Part shown: piece by piece, positions 1 through 9,900 of the stretch | Layout of the letters: every line of letters starts with the position of its first letter | Numbering within the stretch: the first letter of the stretch is position 1 | Source of the DNA: Donghicola eburneus | Lineage (GTDB): Bacteria > Pseudomonadota > Alphaproteobacteria > Rhodobacterales > Rhodobacteraceae | Assembly (NCBI RefSeq): GCF_900115865.1 | Contig: NZ_FOXY01000002.1 | Span: forward strand, 248,001 to 312,000 | DNA length: 64,000 nt | Reading direction: 5' to 3' | Program-made: the position numbers and the translations under genes | The notes under the pieces: model-generated | What the model saw: the letters and a program-made list of their open reading frames with translations, nothing else | The model's database searches: none | What the model was told of the DNA's origin: nothing

Positions 1-423
1 GTCCGCGCTCAGGCGATCCTCGGTCGCGGGTTTGGCAGTGGCACGCCCCCGCAGGTAGAAGAACGCGAGGATCAGGGCGATGACCGCCATGATCGGGCCT
101 GCAAGCCACAGGAAGATATTGGAGCCGCGCGTGGTCGGATTCAGCAGGACGTATTCGCCGTAGCGGTCCACCACGTAGTCCACCACCTCTTCGTTGGTGT
201 CCCCTTCGAGCAGACGCTCACGGACCAAGAGGCGCAGATCGCGCGCCAGTTCGGCGTTCGATTCGTCGATGCTTTCATTGCGGCAGACCAGACAGCGCAG
301 ACCGGCCGAAATGTCCCGCGCCCGCTGTTCCATCGCGGGATCGGGCAGGATTTCGTCGGGCTGAACAGCATAGGCCAAGGGTGCCGAGAGGATCAGCGCC
401 AATACGAGGATCAGGCGTTTCAT
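1..423 (-). CDS. ccmH: cytochrome c maturation protein CcmH (partial, 3' end outside window)
   Basis: Periplasmic thiol-disulfide component of the cytochrome c maturation (Ccm) system. It keeps apocytochrome haem-binding cysteines reduced for ligation. The 141 visible residues start with a signal sequence (MKRLILVLALILSAPLAYA), followed by the CcmH redox pair C44/C47 in LRCLVCRNE and a membrane segment around residues 106-128. The reading frame is open to base 1, so the C-terminus is missing. The ATG overlaps the ccmF stop in an ATGA junction, which implies translational coupling. The family is clear from the Cys motif and the position after ccmF. Confidence 0.93.
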   Translation of the reverse strand, partial: MKRLILVLALILSAPLAYAVQPDEILPDPAMEQRARDISAGLRCLVCRNESIDESNAELARDLRLLVRERLLEGDTNEEVVDYVVDRYGEYVLLNPTTRGSNIFLWLAGPIMAVIALILAFFYLRGRATAKPATEDRLSAD

Positions 424-2387
424 TCTGCGGGCACTCCTTGGGCAGGTGCCTTGCGCGCGCCAGCGGCGACGCGGTATCGGCGGTCCGTCAGGCTAAGCAC
501 ACCGCCCACAGCCATGATAATCGAGCCGAGCCAAATCCAGTTCGCAAGCGGCTTGATATAGGTGCGCACGGCCCACCCGCCATCGGACTGCGGATCGCCG
601 ATCACGACATAGACGTCGCGCAGCAAACCGCCGTCGATTGCGGCCTCGGTCGTGGGCATCTTGGCCACGGGATAGACCCGCTTTTCCGGATAGAGGGTCG
701 CGATCTCGCTGCCATCCTGCGACAGGGTCACGTCGCCCATGGTGGACAGGTAGTTCGGCCCTTTGACCTCTTGGACGTCGTTCAGGACCAGCGTGTAGGC
801 GCCCACGTCAAAGGGCTCGCCCAATTGGACTGTGCGGATGTCCTCTTGCTCCCACGCCATAAGACCAGAGACACCGATGAAGGTAATACCAAGGCCGGCA
901 TGAGCGACCGCTTTGCCCCAGTCGGCGCGCGGCATACGGCGCAGGCGGCCAAAGCGGTTGGCTCCGCGTCCCGTCCGGCTCCATAGATCCATGGCAGCAC
1001 CAGCAACCATCCAAGTCCCCAGCAGCAGGCCAATGGGGCCCAGCGCAGTTTTGCCGGTTTGCAGCGCATAGGCCAGCGCGGCAACAGCAACGGCCAGTAC
1101 CAGTGCGGGCACCAGATGACGTCCCACACGGCCCAGATTGCCACGCTTCCATGGGAGCATAGACCCCAGCGGCAGGATCAGCCCCAAGACCACCATGAAG
1201 GGCGTGAAGGCCATGTTAAAGAACGGCGCACCGACCGACAGTTTGCGGTCAAAGAACATCTCGGCCACCAGCGGCCAGATGGTGCCGATGAACACCACGA
1301 ACGCCGCCACAGCGAGCAGGATGTTGTTGGCGACCAGCGCGCTCTCGCGGCTGACCATGCCAAAGACACCCTTCGCCTCCATCACATTGGCGCGGGCCGC
1401 GAACAGGGTCAGCGCCCCGCCCATAAAGAACGCCAGAATGAACAGAATGAACACACCGCGCTCTGGGTCATTGGCGAAGGCATGGACCGAGGTCAGAACG
1501 CCCGAGCGAACGATAAACGTGCCGATCAACGAGAATCCGAAGGCAAGGATCGCCAGCAGGATGGTCCAGCTTTTCAGAGCTTCGCGCTTTTCCACCACGA
1601 TAGCCGAATGCAGGAGCGCCGCACCGATGAGCCATGGCATAAAGCTGGCGTTTTCCACGGGATCCCAGAACCAGAAACCGCCCCAACCCAGCTCGTAGTA
1701 AGCCCACCAAGAGCCAAGCGCGATACCAATGGTCAGGAACACCCACGCGGCCAGCGTCCACGGACGGACCCAGCGGGCCCATGCGGCGTCCACGCGTCCT
1801 TCGATCAGGGCAGCGACGGCAAAGCTGAAAGCCATGCTCAGGCCCACATAGCCCAGATACAGGAACGGCGGGTGGAAGGCCAAACCGGGGTCCTGCAGCA
1901 GCGGGTTCAAGTCCTGCCCGTCAAAGGGCGGCACCGCGAGACGCAGGAACGGGTTCGAGGTAAAGATAATAAAGGCGAAGAACGCCACAGAGATCGCGGA
2001 CTGCACGGCCAGAACGCGGGCCTTGAGTGTCGGCGGAAGCTGCCCGCCAAACCAAGCGGCACACGCGCCGAACAGGGTCAAGATCAGCACCCAGAGCAGC
2101 ATCGACCCTTCGTGGTTGCCCCACACTCCGCTGATTTTGTAGAGCATCGGCTTGGCCGAATGGCTGTTCAGCACCACGAGCCGCAGGCTGAAATCCGACA
2201 CGAGAAAGGCATGGGTCAAAGCGGCAAAAGACGCAGCCGTCAGCAGGAATTGCGCGACGGCTGCGGGTTCGGCCACGGCCATCCAGCCGTGCCAGCGTTT
2301 ATGGGCGCCAATCAGCGGAACGATTGCCTGAACGATGGCAACCAGAAAGGCGAGGATAAGGGCGAAGTGTCCGAGCTCTGTAATCAT
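420..2387 (-). CDS. ccmF: haem lyase CcmF, cytochrome c maturation
   Basis: Multi-spanning inner-membrane protein (655 aa) that receives haem from holo-CcmE and, with CcmH, joins it to apocytochrome c in the periplasm. The tryptophan-rich haem-handling (WWD) segment WGGFWFWDPVEN lies around residues 233-245. Hydrophobic segments run along the whole length. The 655 residues match the usual size. It follows the holin gene after 58 bases and overlaps ccmH by four bases. No strong Shine-Dalgarno is visible before the ATG, so translation may depend on upstream reading. The Ccm genes ccmA-D are not in this window. Confidence 0.96.
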   Translation of the reverse strand: MITELGHFALILAFLVAIVQAIVPLIGAHKRWHGWMAVAEPAAVAQFLLTAASFAALTHAFLVSDFSLRLVVLNSHSAKPMLYKISGVWGNHEGSMLLWVLILTLFGACAAWFGGQLPPTLKARVLAVQSAISVAFFAFIIFTSNPFLRLAVPPFDGQDLNPLLQDPGLAFHPPFLYLGYVGLSMAFSFAVAALIEGRVDAAWARWVRPWTLAAWVFLTIGIALGSWWAYYELGWGGFWFWDPVENASFMPWLIGAALLHSAIVVEKREALKSWTILLAILAFGFSLIGTFIVRSGVLTSVHAFANDPERGVFILFILAFFMGGALTLFAARANVMEAKGVFGMVSRESALVANNILLAVAAFVVFIGTIWPLVAEMFFDRKLSVGAPFFNMAFTPFMVVLGLILPLGSMLPWKRGNLGRVGRHLVPALVLAVAVAALAYALQTGKTALGPIGLLLGTWMVAGAAMDLWSRTGRGANRFGRLRRMPRADWGKAVAHAGLGITFIGVSGLMAWEQEDIRTVQLGEPFDVGAYTLVLNDVQEVKGPNYLSTMGDVTLSQDGSEIATLYPEKRVYPVAKMPTTEAAIDGGLLRDVYVVIGDPQSDGGWAVRTYIKPLANWIWLGSIIMAVGGVLSLTDRRYRVAAGARKAPAQGVPAE

Positions 2388-2445
2388 GCGCGGATATTAG
2401 GCGTTTGGCGGTGCGGGGCCAATCACAATTAGCCCCGACTTAGGT

Positions 2446-2973
2446 TCACTTTGTCGCGGCCCCGTGATCGGCCAAGCTACGCCATTCCGCCAGCGCCGGA
2501 TTGTCCGGTTTGGCAGTGTTCTCGATTGCTTGGATTTGCTGGACGACCTGCGGCACGCGGGCGGCTGTCGTCATCATATCCCGCTGGAACGACTGGGTTT
2601 TTGCTTGGTGCCGCGCACCAAAGTAAAAGCTGACCACGACGCCCATTAGCCACCACAAGGGTTCAGGGATCAGCGCCAGCCCCTGCATCCGCGCCGCGAA
2701 CCAGACGGGATCATGCATCGCCATGCCAAAAAGCCCCAGCACCGACAGGGCCAGCATCGGGCGCGGCAGACGGTTCAGCCCATCGACAAACCCGTCAAAC
2801 CAGCTCTGGCGCGGGCGGGCGTATTCAGCGGCCAGTTGTTCAAGCGCGGCAGACTGCATCTGCACCGCCCGCTGCCCCGAGGCCTCTGCGTTCTCGCGCC
2901 AGACATGGGCGGTGTCGGCGATCACGTTGCGGCCTCCGAACAGAAGGTCCATCGCGTTCCACATCATCCCCAT
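2446..2973 (-). CDS. 3-TM holin of the gene transfer agent type
   Basis: 175 aa with hydrophobic stretches around residues 70-90 and 100-120 and a charged C-terminus. The overall pattern, including the segment LWWLMGVVVSFYFGARHQ, matches the GTA_holin_3TM family (holin of three membrane segments). Holins form inner-membrane lesions that let an endolysin reach peptidoglycan. It overlaps the upstream endolysin gene by 10 bases, the classic arrangement of a lysis cassette. In Rhodobacter capsulatus such a pair releases gene transfer agent particles and is encoded away from the capsid genes. Here it sits between ccmE and ccmF. The family call is good; the GTA role is inferred. Confidence 0.82.
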   Translation of the reverse strand: MGMMWNAMDLLFGGRNVIADTAHVWRENAEASGQRAVQMQSAALEQLAAEYARPRQSWFDGFVDGLNRLPRPMLALSVLGLFGMAMHDPVWFAARMQGLALIPEPLWWLMGVVVSFYFGARHQAKTQSFQRDMMTTAARVPQVVQQIQAIENTAKPDNPALAEWRSLADHGAATK

Positions 2974-3575
2974 GAGGCCACCCGCGCGGCGTGGTCCGCG
3001 TCCGTCAGGTGATAGCGGGGCGAGATGAATTCTTCGGCCCGGGCGATCCAGCCGCCTTTGCCCCCGTCACGGCGGCGCGCGTATTTGCGGCTGGCGGGGC
3101 GCTGGTCTGCGAGACTGTAATAGTAGTTGCGGCGTGCGATTCCGTAGGCGTCGCGCAAATGGCTGGCCGACACGGCCGCTGCCGCATAGCAGGCCGCAAC
3201 CGTGATCGGGCCGATCACGCCATCGTCCGTCAGCCCGTGGCCCATCTGGGTCAGCAGACGTTGAAGCACCTTGATCGCATTGGCCCCTGCGTTGACATAC
3301 ATGTCAAACACGGTGTCGTGCAGCACCTCCGGCAACTGGTCGATGCGCGGTTTCAGGTAGTAGTGATCAAGAAAGATTTGCACCGCCTGATCGCGGCTCA
3401 ATGCTTTCACGTCGCGGGCATCGACACGGCCATCGCCTGTCAAGTCCAGCCCCAGACGCTGCATCGTCCCGATGGTCACGCCGTGATTGGTCGCGCCGCC
3501 TGGATCGTCGGGATCATCCACATAGCCGCCCTCGCGCGCGACGATGTCCCAAGCCATTTTCGTAATCTTTTCCAT
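2964..3575 (-). CDS. GH108-type endolysin (holin-associated N-acetylmuramidase)
   Basis: 203 aa peptidoglycan hydrolase. The N-terminal catalytic part (about 1-90) carries the GH108 signature with the presumed catalytic Glu in AREGGYVDDPDDPGG, followed by TNHGVT. A predicted peptidoglycan-binding C-terminal part (about 95-185) follows, including DGVIGPIT. No signal peptide is visible, so export would need the overlapping downstream holin. The ccmE stop lies 47 bases upstream. In that gap I see only one TTAA and no full TTAA-N7-TTAA CtrA site, although CtrA/CckA control lysis genes of this type in R. capsulatus. No capsid, portal or terminase genes are near, so this is not a resident prophage in view. 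Confidence 0.85.
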   Translation of the reverse strand: MEKITKMAWDIVAREGGYVDDPDDPGGATNHGVTIGTMQRLGLDLTGDGRVDARDVKALSRDQAVQIFLDHYYLKPRIDQLPEVLHDTVFDMYVNAGANAIKVLQRLLTQMGHGLTDDGVIGPITVAACYAAAAVSASHLRDAYGIARRNYYYSLADQRPASRKYARRRDGGKGGWIARAEEFISPRYHLTDADHAARVASWG

Positions 3576-3622
3576 TCGAACCCCCGAATGCTGTTTCGAG
3601 GGCCGAGGATTATGAACAGCCG

Positions 3623-4081
3623 TTAACTGCTGGTGTCTTCACCGTCCGGATCACGATAAACGCCCTGCTCTTTCAAGGCATCCGTGACCTCTTTGGGCAT
3701 GTAGCTTTCGTCATGCTTGGCGAGTATTTCAGAAGCCTCGAACACACCGTTGATGTAACGGCCCGTGCCCACCATGCCTTGGTTCTCGCCGAACAGATCG
3801 GGCAGAACGCCGGTATAGACCACTGGAACTGTCGCGCCGCCATCGGTCACGGCAAAGCTGATTGTCTCGCCCTCGCCGCGCTTCAGGCTACCCTCTTCGA
3901 CCAAACCGCCAATGCGGAAGGTTTCATTGGGCGCAGGCGGCTCTGCCACGATCTGGCTGGGGGCGCGGAAGAAGTTGATGCCGTCGCGCATCGCATAGCC
4001 GATCAAGCCTGTGGACACGACGAGTGCCACGACCGCAACTGCGATCACCTGAATGCGGCGTGTCTTTTTCAGCGACTTCAT
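3623..4081 (-). CDS. ccmE: cytochrome c maturation haem chaperone CcmE
   Basis: 152 aa, single N-terminal membrane anchor (about residues 12-31) and periplasmic OB-fold domain. It carries haem covalently on a histidine and passes it to CcmF. The haem-binding HxxxY motif is visible as H123/Y127 in LAKHDESYMP. A strong GGAGGAGG precedes the ATG. It is the first Ccm gene of this run; the endolysin and holin genes separate it from ccmF, which is functionally unrelated content inside a Ccm operon. Confidence 0.96.
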   Translation of the reverse strand: MKSLKKTRRIQVIAVAVVALVVSTGLIGYAMRDGINFFRAPSQIVAEPPAPNETFRIGGLVEEGSLKRGEGETISFAVTDGGATVPVVYTGVLPDLFGENQGMVGTGRYINGVFEASEILAKHDESYMPKEVTDALKEQGVYRDPDGEDTSS

Positions 4082-4107
4082 TCGAACCTCCTCCGAATAT
4101 TCGTGTT

Positions 4108-4153
4108 CCGCAATATATGCGGATGCGCCGCAAGGTCCAAGCCCCTGCGGCGC
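4108..4153 (-). terminator. two hairpins between argC and ccmE
   Basis: CCGCA/TGCGG (4108-4122) and GCGCCGCA/TGCGGCGC (4125-4132 with 4146-4153) form stable stems just after the argC stop. No T-run follows on the minus strand, so this is at most a partial or Rho-assisted terminator, or an RNA processing/stability element before ccmE. Confidence 0.35.
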
Positions 4154-4160
4154 GATGTCC

Positions 4161-5189
4161 TTAGGGGAAGCAAGGGGCCAGCATCAGGCCGGTTGTTTCC
4201 TCGATCCCGAGCATCAGGTTCGCGTTCTGCAGTGCCTGCCCGCTGGAGCCTTTGGTCAGGTTGTCCAGCGCGGCGACCACAATGGCGCGGCCTTCGATCC
4301 GGTCGGCCACCACGCCGATATGGCAGAAGTTCGAGCCGCGGATATGGCGGGTCGAGGGCAGTTCCTTGAAGGGCAGAACTTCGATAAAGGGCTCGTCTTT
4401 ATAGGCCGCTGCCAGCGTCTCGTGGATTTTGGCCGCATCACCGTGGACATAGCTGGTCGCCAGAATACCACGGTTGGCGGGGACTAGGTGGGGGGTGAAC
4501 TGGATCTTCACTGGACGGCCCGCGATGGCCGAGAATTCCTGATCGAACTCGCCAAGGTGACGGTGGGTGCCGCCAGCGGAATAGGCGTGATAGCCCTCGG
4601 ACAGTTCGGCGTGGAGCAGGTTTTCTTTGAGCGAACGGCCTGCGCCCGACACTGCGCATTTCAGGTCCAGAATGATGTTGTCCAGATCAATGACGCCAGC
4701 AGCGATCAGCGGGCGCAGCACGTACTGGCCGGTGGCCGCGTTACAGCCGGTGCCAGCCACCAGACGGGCATTCTTGATGTCGTCGCGGTAGAATTCGGTC
4801 AGGCCGTACACAGCCTCTTTCTGCATCTCGACCGCAGCGTGGGGGTTGCCGTACCACTGCTCGTAAGCCTCGGGATCGCGCAGACGGAAGTCCGCGGACA
4901 GATCCACGATTTTTAGTGTCTTGGGCAGCTGGCTGATGACCTCTTGGCTGGTCTTGTGCGGCAGAGCGCAGAAGCACAGGTCGATCTGGTCAAAGTCGAT
5001 TTGGTCCATGGTAACCAGCGGCGGCAGGTTCAGATGGCGCAGGTGCGGGAAGACCTGTGCGATGGTTTGACCAGCCTTGGAGTTCGCGCCAAGGGCCGCG
5101 ATTTCGATCTCAGGGTGGGTGGCGATCAAGCGGATCAGCTCTGCCCCGGTGTAACCCGAGGCGCCAATGATGGCGACTTTGTAGGACAT
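4161..5189 (-). CDS. argC: N-acetyl-gamma-glutamyl-phosphate reductase
   Basis: Third step of arginine biosynthesis: NADPH reduction of N-acetyl-glutamyl phosphate to the semialdehyde. 342 aa. The nucleotide-binding loop [10 protein letters not shown] is at residues 9-18 and the catalytic Cys is C149 in GTGCNAATG. Length is typical of the long ArgC form. It starts 27 bases after murI and probably shares its transcript. Spacing AAGGG to ATG is normal. Confidence 0.97.
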   Translation of the reverse strand: MSYKVAIIGASGYTGAELIRLIATHPEIEIAALGANSKAGQTIAQVFPHLRHLNLPPLVTMDQIDFDQIDLCFCALPHKTSQEVISQLPKTLKIVDLSADFRLRDPEAYEQWYGNPHAAVEMQKEAVYGLTEFYRDDIKNARLVAGTGCNAATGQYVLRPLIAAGVIDLDNIILDLKCAVSGAGRSLKENLLHAELSEGYHAYSAGGTHRHLGEFDQEFSAIAGRPVKIQFTPHLVPANRGILATSYVHGDAAKIHETLAAAYKDEPFIEVLPFKELPSTRHIRGSNFCHIGVVADRIEGRAIVVAALDNLTKGSSGQALQNANLMLGIEETTGLMLAPCFP

Positions 5190-5216
5190 GGGTTTATCCC
5201 TTTTATCAAACGGTTA

Positions 5217-6029
5217 TCAGGCGGCGCGGAACTTGATTTCGCGTCGCAGGAATTGGGTGGCGCGGGCCGAAACTTTGGCCGGATTGCCCGAGGTTAGGAA
5301 CATGCTCTGTGTTCCCTTGCCCAGCATTTCAGGCCGGCGCTCCAGATAGTCGGCAAGGCTTTCGGCCACGAGGTTGGCTTGGCTGTACACTTCAACATCC
5401 GCGCCCAGAGCGTCCTGAAAGGTCGTCTCCATCAGCGGATAATGGGTACAGCCTAGAATGGCGGCTTCGGGTTTCGGCATCTTGCGTTTCAGTGCATCGA
5501 CGTGGCTGCGCACCAAAGCCTCGGCAAGGATCATGTCGCCCTCTTCGATCGCGTCAACGACACCGCCGCAGGCTTGGGCTTCGACATCCACACCGATCGC
5601 GCGGAAGGCCAGCTCACGCTGGAATGCACGGCTGGATACGGTCGCGGGCGTCGCGAACAAAGCCACGTGCTGCACTTTGACCTGGCGCGGCGGGCTGTTA
5701 TCGCCCCACTGGCGTTCTGTCAGCGCCTCGATCAGCGGAACAAAGACGCCAAGGCAGCGTTTGTCGGTGGGCAGAAAGCTTTCCTGCATCCGGCGCAGGG
5801 CGGCCGCGCTCGCGGTGTTGCAGGCGATGATGACCAGATCGACGCCTTCTTCCCACATGCGGGTGACGGCCTTGGTCGTCAGATCGTAAATGTCGTCTGC
5901 ATCCCGCACGCCATACGGCGCGTGTGCGTTATCCCCGAAATAGACCAGCGGTACGTCGGGCAAACGGCGGCTGACGGCATCCAGCACGGTCAGTCCTCCC
6001 AGACCCGAGTCGAAAATCCCTACTGCCAT
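5217..6029 (-). CDS. murI: glutamate racemase
   Basis: Makes D-glutamate for peptidoglycan. 270 aa with the two catalytic cysteines in their usual contexts: C70 in ACNTAS and C194 in GCTHYP. The N-terminal FDSGLGGLT substrate loop is present. Only five bases separate it from the upstream acyltransferase gene, so it is in one operon with it and with argC. Confidence 0.97.
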   Translation of the reverse strand: MAVGIFDSGLGGLTVLDAVSRRLPDVPLVYFGDNAHAPYGVRDADDIYDLTTKAVTRMWEEGVDLVIIACNTASAAALRRMQESFLPTDKRCLGVFVPLIEALTERQWGDNSPPRQVKVQHVALFATPATVSSRAFQRELAFRAIGVDVEAQACGGVVDAIEEGDMILAEALVRSHVDALKRKMPKPEAAILGCTHYPLMETTFQDALGADVEVYSQANLVAESLADYLERRPEMLGKGTQSMFLTSGNPAKVSARATQFLRREIKFRAA

Positions 6030-6034
6030 CTGCC

Positions 6035-6913
6035 CTAGCCTTTGTGTTTTTCTTCAAACTCGAAGCCATAATCATACGATGCGTATGGCTTTGGCGAGAG
6101 GGCATAGGTGCTTTTTCGCAGGAAATCCATCATCTCTCGCGTGTCCTTCGACCTCTTGGCAATCTCGGCTGGGTCGATGGGCTGGCCAATGACGACGCGC
6201 ACAGGGGTTCCGACGCGGGCGCGGAACTCCTTGATCAACAGGCCCATGCGCAGGGTGTAGTGCAGATGACTGGCCAGTTGGAACATACGGCTGTTGTGGC
6301 CGTCAAAGTAGATCGGGACCACGGTGGCATTCGATTTTGCCACCATTTTTGCGGTAAAACTGCGCCAACCGGGATCCATGGGCCGCGAGAACGGCTTGGC
6401 CGAGGTCGATACCGTGCCCCCCGGAAACACGCCAATCGCGCCCCCCTCGTTCAGGTAATTTAGGGCGGTTTTGCGGGTCTCTAGGTTCAGCTTCACTGCC
6501 TCTTTCGTCTCGTCAAAGGCGATGGGTAGGATCACGCGGTTCAAGTCTTCGGCCTTGCGAAACACCTGATGAGCCAGAATGCGGAAATCCCCACGGGTTT
6601 TCGACAGGATATGTCCCATCATCAGCCCATCGAGGATGCCGTAAGGGTGGTTCGCGATCAGGATCAGCGGGCCGTTTTTCGGGATATTGTCCAGCGATCC
6701 GCCCATCACGTCCAGCGACAGGCGGTAGCGCTCGACCATCACCTCCCAGAAGTCGCGACCTTGGGCAACTTCCTGTTCGTATCCCAAAGCCTTGCGGATC
6801 AGGCCGAGGCGGCCGGTCACATTCTCCATCACGCGAATCAAGGCCGCTCCGCCCCGCGATGTTGCGGAATGGGCATAGCTGATTTCGCGAGCGACCTCTT
6901 TGCCCCTCGTCAT
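6035..6913 (-). CDS. PlsC-like lysophospholipid acyltransferase family protein
   Basis: 292 aa from the ATG at 6913, chosen because GGGAGG precedes it at good spacing. An upstream in-frame extension would run into the oxidoreductase gene and has no family character. The acyltransferase signature is NHPYGILDG, an H-x5-D variant of the usual H-x4-D, followed by a second block FPGGT. Members transfer acyl groups to glycerol-phosphate-type or other lipids at the membrane. The exact substrate cannot be told. It lies 76 bases after the indolepyruvate oxidoreductase gene and 5 bases before murI. Confidence 0.82.
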   Translation of the reverse strand: MTRGKEVAREISYAHSATSRGGAALIRVMENVTGRLGLIRKALGYEQEVAQGRDFWEVMVERYRLSLDVMGGSLDNIPKNGPLILIANHPYGILDGLMMGHILSKTRGDFRILAHQVFRKAEDLNRVILPIAFDETKEAVKLNLETRKTALNYLNEGGAIGVFPGGTVSTSAKPFSRPMDPGWRSFTAKMVAKSNATVVPIYFDGHNSRMFQLASHLHYTLRMGLLIKEFRARVGTPVRVVIGQPIDPAEIAKRSKDTREMMDFLRKSTYALSPKPYASYDYGFEFEEKHKG

Positions 6914-6989
6914 GGTGTTCCTCCCGACAGATGTCGTTTCTGAACACAAATGCGCGCGGTCTGTCATCCACTTTCCGCGCGCATTTCTT

Positions 6990-9900
6990 TCATTCTGCGG
7001 CTTGGGACAGCTCTGGTCCACCACTGCGGAACGCGGCCAGCAAGTCTTCGCGTTTCGCGCGTGCCTTGGCGGCGTTCTCTTCCTTGACCGGCCCGAAACC
7101 GCGGATGTCGAGCGGCAGTTTCGCCAGTGCAATCGCAATGTCTCGGGTGGCAGGCGTGACCTGCGCCAACACCTCGTCCATGTCGCGCTCGTATTCGCGG
7201 ATCAAGGCCCGCTCCATCTTGCGCTCTGCCGTGCGGCCAAAAGGATCAAACGGCGTGCCACGCAGCGGACGTAGCTTCACCAAAAGCCGCAACCAGCGGT
7301 CCATGCCCGCACTGAATTCGCGCTTCTTCGGACGGCCATTCGCCCCCTCTTTGGCAAGGATTGGGGGTGCGAGGTGATAGCTCATCTCGAAGTCGCCATC
7401 GAACTCCTCTTCGGCCAGTTTGCGGGTTTGCAGCAGCAGGCGGGCGACCTCGTACTCATCCTTGTAGGCCAAGAGCTTGTGGTAGCCTTCGGCGACACCA
7501 AGCTTCAGTTCGGGGTCGTTAATCCCGTCGAGCCGCTTGGTATAGCGGCGCGCCAGACGCGCACCGCCGTAGGTGTGCAGATGGTCGGTCCGGTATGCGA
7601 TCTTGTCCTCAGGCGACTTGCGCAGGTTCACCTCGACTGGCGCGCTCAGGGCATACGCCTCTTCGGGATAGAGCGCCGCCCAGCGCCCGATTTCAAAGGC
7701 TCGCAGGTTGTTGTCGACCGCGGCACCGTTCAGGCGGACCGCTTCGACAATCGCGTCTTGCGCAATCGGGATCAGGCCGCGCTGCCACGCCGCCCCCAGC
7801 AGGATCATGTTCGAATAGATACTATCCCCGAGCGTATTCTTGGCCAAGGTGCTGGCATCGAACATCTGAACGCGCTCTTTCAGACGCGCCTCTAGCGCCA
7901 ATGACAGACGGTCGGACGGCAGTTTGAACGATGGATCGCGGGTAAAGTCGCCAGTGACCGTGTCGTGACTGTTCACCACCGCTCCGGTTCGGTCCGCGCT
8001 AGTGAGGCCGAGCGTTTTCGCCCCCGCACTGACCACCAGATCCCCGCCGATCAAGGCATCACATTCGCCCGTTGCCACGCGGATCGCGCTGATGTCGTCG
8101 GGCTGATTGGCCAGTCGGCAATGGATGTGCACCGCGCCGCCCTTTTGAGCGAGGCCAGCCATTTCCATCATCCCCGCGCCAAGGCCCGCGATCTGCGCGG
8201 CCTGCGCCAGCACAGCGCCGATGGTCACAACGCCCGTGCCGCCAACGCCCGTGACAACCACGTTCCACGTCCCGTTGATCGCCGGTAACTTGGGCAAAGG
8301 CATATCCGGCAGGTCCAGCGCCGTGGTTGCCTGCTTGCGCAGCTTGGCCCCTTTGAGCGTGACAAAGGACGGGCAGAACCCATCAAGGCAGCTGAAATCC
8401 TTGTTACAGGCGGACTGGTCGATGGCGCGCTTGCGACCCAGTTCGGTTTCGACCGGAGTGATCGCCACACAGTTCGACTGCACCCCGCAATCGCCGCAGC
8501 CCTCGCAGATATCGGTATTGATGAACACGCGCTGGTCCGGATCAGGGAACGACCCACGCTTGCGGCGGCGGCGTTTCTCGGCGGCGCAGGTTTGGATGTA
8601 GATGATGGCCGAGACGCCCTCAACCTGCGCGCACTCTTCCTGAACTGCGGGCATGTCGCTGCGTTCGTACAGCTTCAGACCCTTGGGAAAGGCGTCCAGA
8701 TCGACCTCTTCTTTGGGGTCATAGACCACCGCGATGTGTCCGACCCCCATGGCCTGCAATTCGCGGGCAATGCGCTGAGGGGACAAGCCCCCTTCGTTCG
8801 GCTGACCGCCGGTCATCGCCACCGCGTCATTATAAAGGATCTTGTAGGTGATGTTCGTACCCGCCGCCAAAGCGGCGCGGATCGCCTGAACGCCCGAGTG
8901 GTTATACGTCCCGTCCCCGAGGTTCTGGAAGACATGCTTGCGGTTGCTGAACGGTGCCTCGCCGATCCAGTTCGCCCCTTCGGCCCCCATATGGGTAAAG
9001 CCGGTGGTGTTCCGGTCCATCCACTGCACCATGTAGTGACAGCCGATCCCCGCATAGGCGCGGTGGCCCTCGGGCACTTTGGTGGATGTGTTGTGCGGAC
9101 AGCCCGCGCAGTAATAGGGCAAACGCGCAGCGATATCTTCGGCGTTGTCGGCGCGGCGGGCGTTGGCGAGCGTTTCGAGCCCCGCGCGGACCCCATCCGT
9201 GCCGCGCCCCTCTTCGATCAGGATGCCCCCGATCTTTTCCGCGATCATCACAGGGTCCAGCGCCATTCGGGTCGGGAACAACTCCTCTCCGTGGTCGGCC
9301 CCTGCCCCGCCCCCTTTGTGCCAGCCATAAACACGGCGACCACGGCGGTCGTCAAAGATGCTTTCCTTGACCTGCACTTCGATCAGCTTGCGCTTTTCCT
9401 CGACCACGATGATCAGGTCGAGCCCTTCGGCCCAGTCGTGGAAACCGTGCATATCCAGCGGCCATGTCTGTCCGACCTTGTAGGTGGTCAGGCCAAGACG
9501 TTCAGCCTCTGCCGCGTCGATGTTCAGCAGGTTGAACGCATGCACCAGATCGAGCCAGTTTTTACCCGCAGCGACAAAGCCGATCTTGGCCCCTGCCTTG
9601 CCCCAGACCCGCTTGTCCATGTTGTTGGCGCGGGAAAATGCCTCGGCAGCGAAGCGTTTGTGGTCGATCATTCGCGCCTCTTGGGCGTGGGGCGTGTCGC
9701 CCAGACGGATGTTCAACCCACCCTCAGGCATCGCAAAGTCAGTCGGCTGGACCAGCTGAACGCGGTGCGGATCGCCATCGACCACGCCAGTCGCCTCGAC
9801 CGTGTCCTTCATCGTTTTCAGGCCAACCCAGACACCGGCATAACGGGACAGCGCAAAGCCATAGAGGCCGTAGTCCAGAATTTCCTGAACACCCGCTGGG

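Noticed and set aside
1059-2432. 457-codon open frame antisense to ccmF
   Set aside because: Shadow frame in high-G+C sequence; composition is Arg/Gln/His-rich with no domain, while ccmF fits fully on the other strand.
2446-3575. Resident prophage around the holin and endolysin
   Set aside because: No integrase, capsid, portal, terminase or attachment repeats nearby; both flanks are cytochrome c maturation genes.
6914-7138. N-terminal extension of the acyltransferase
   Set aside because: Overlaps the end of the oxidoreductase gene; the extension has no family similarity and the ATG at 6913 has a good ribosome site.
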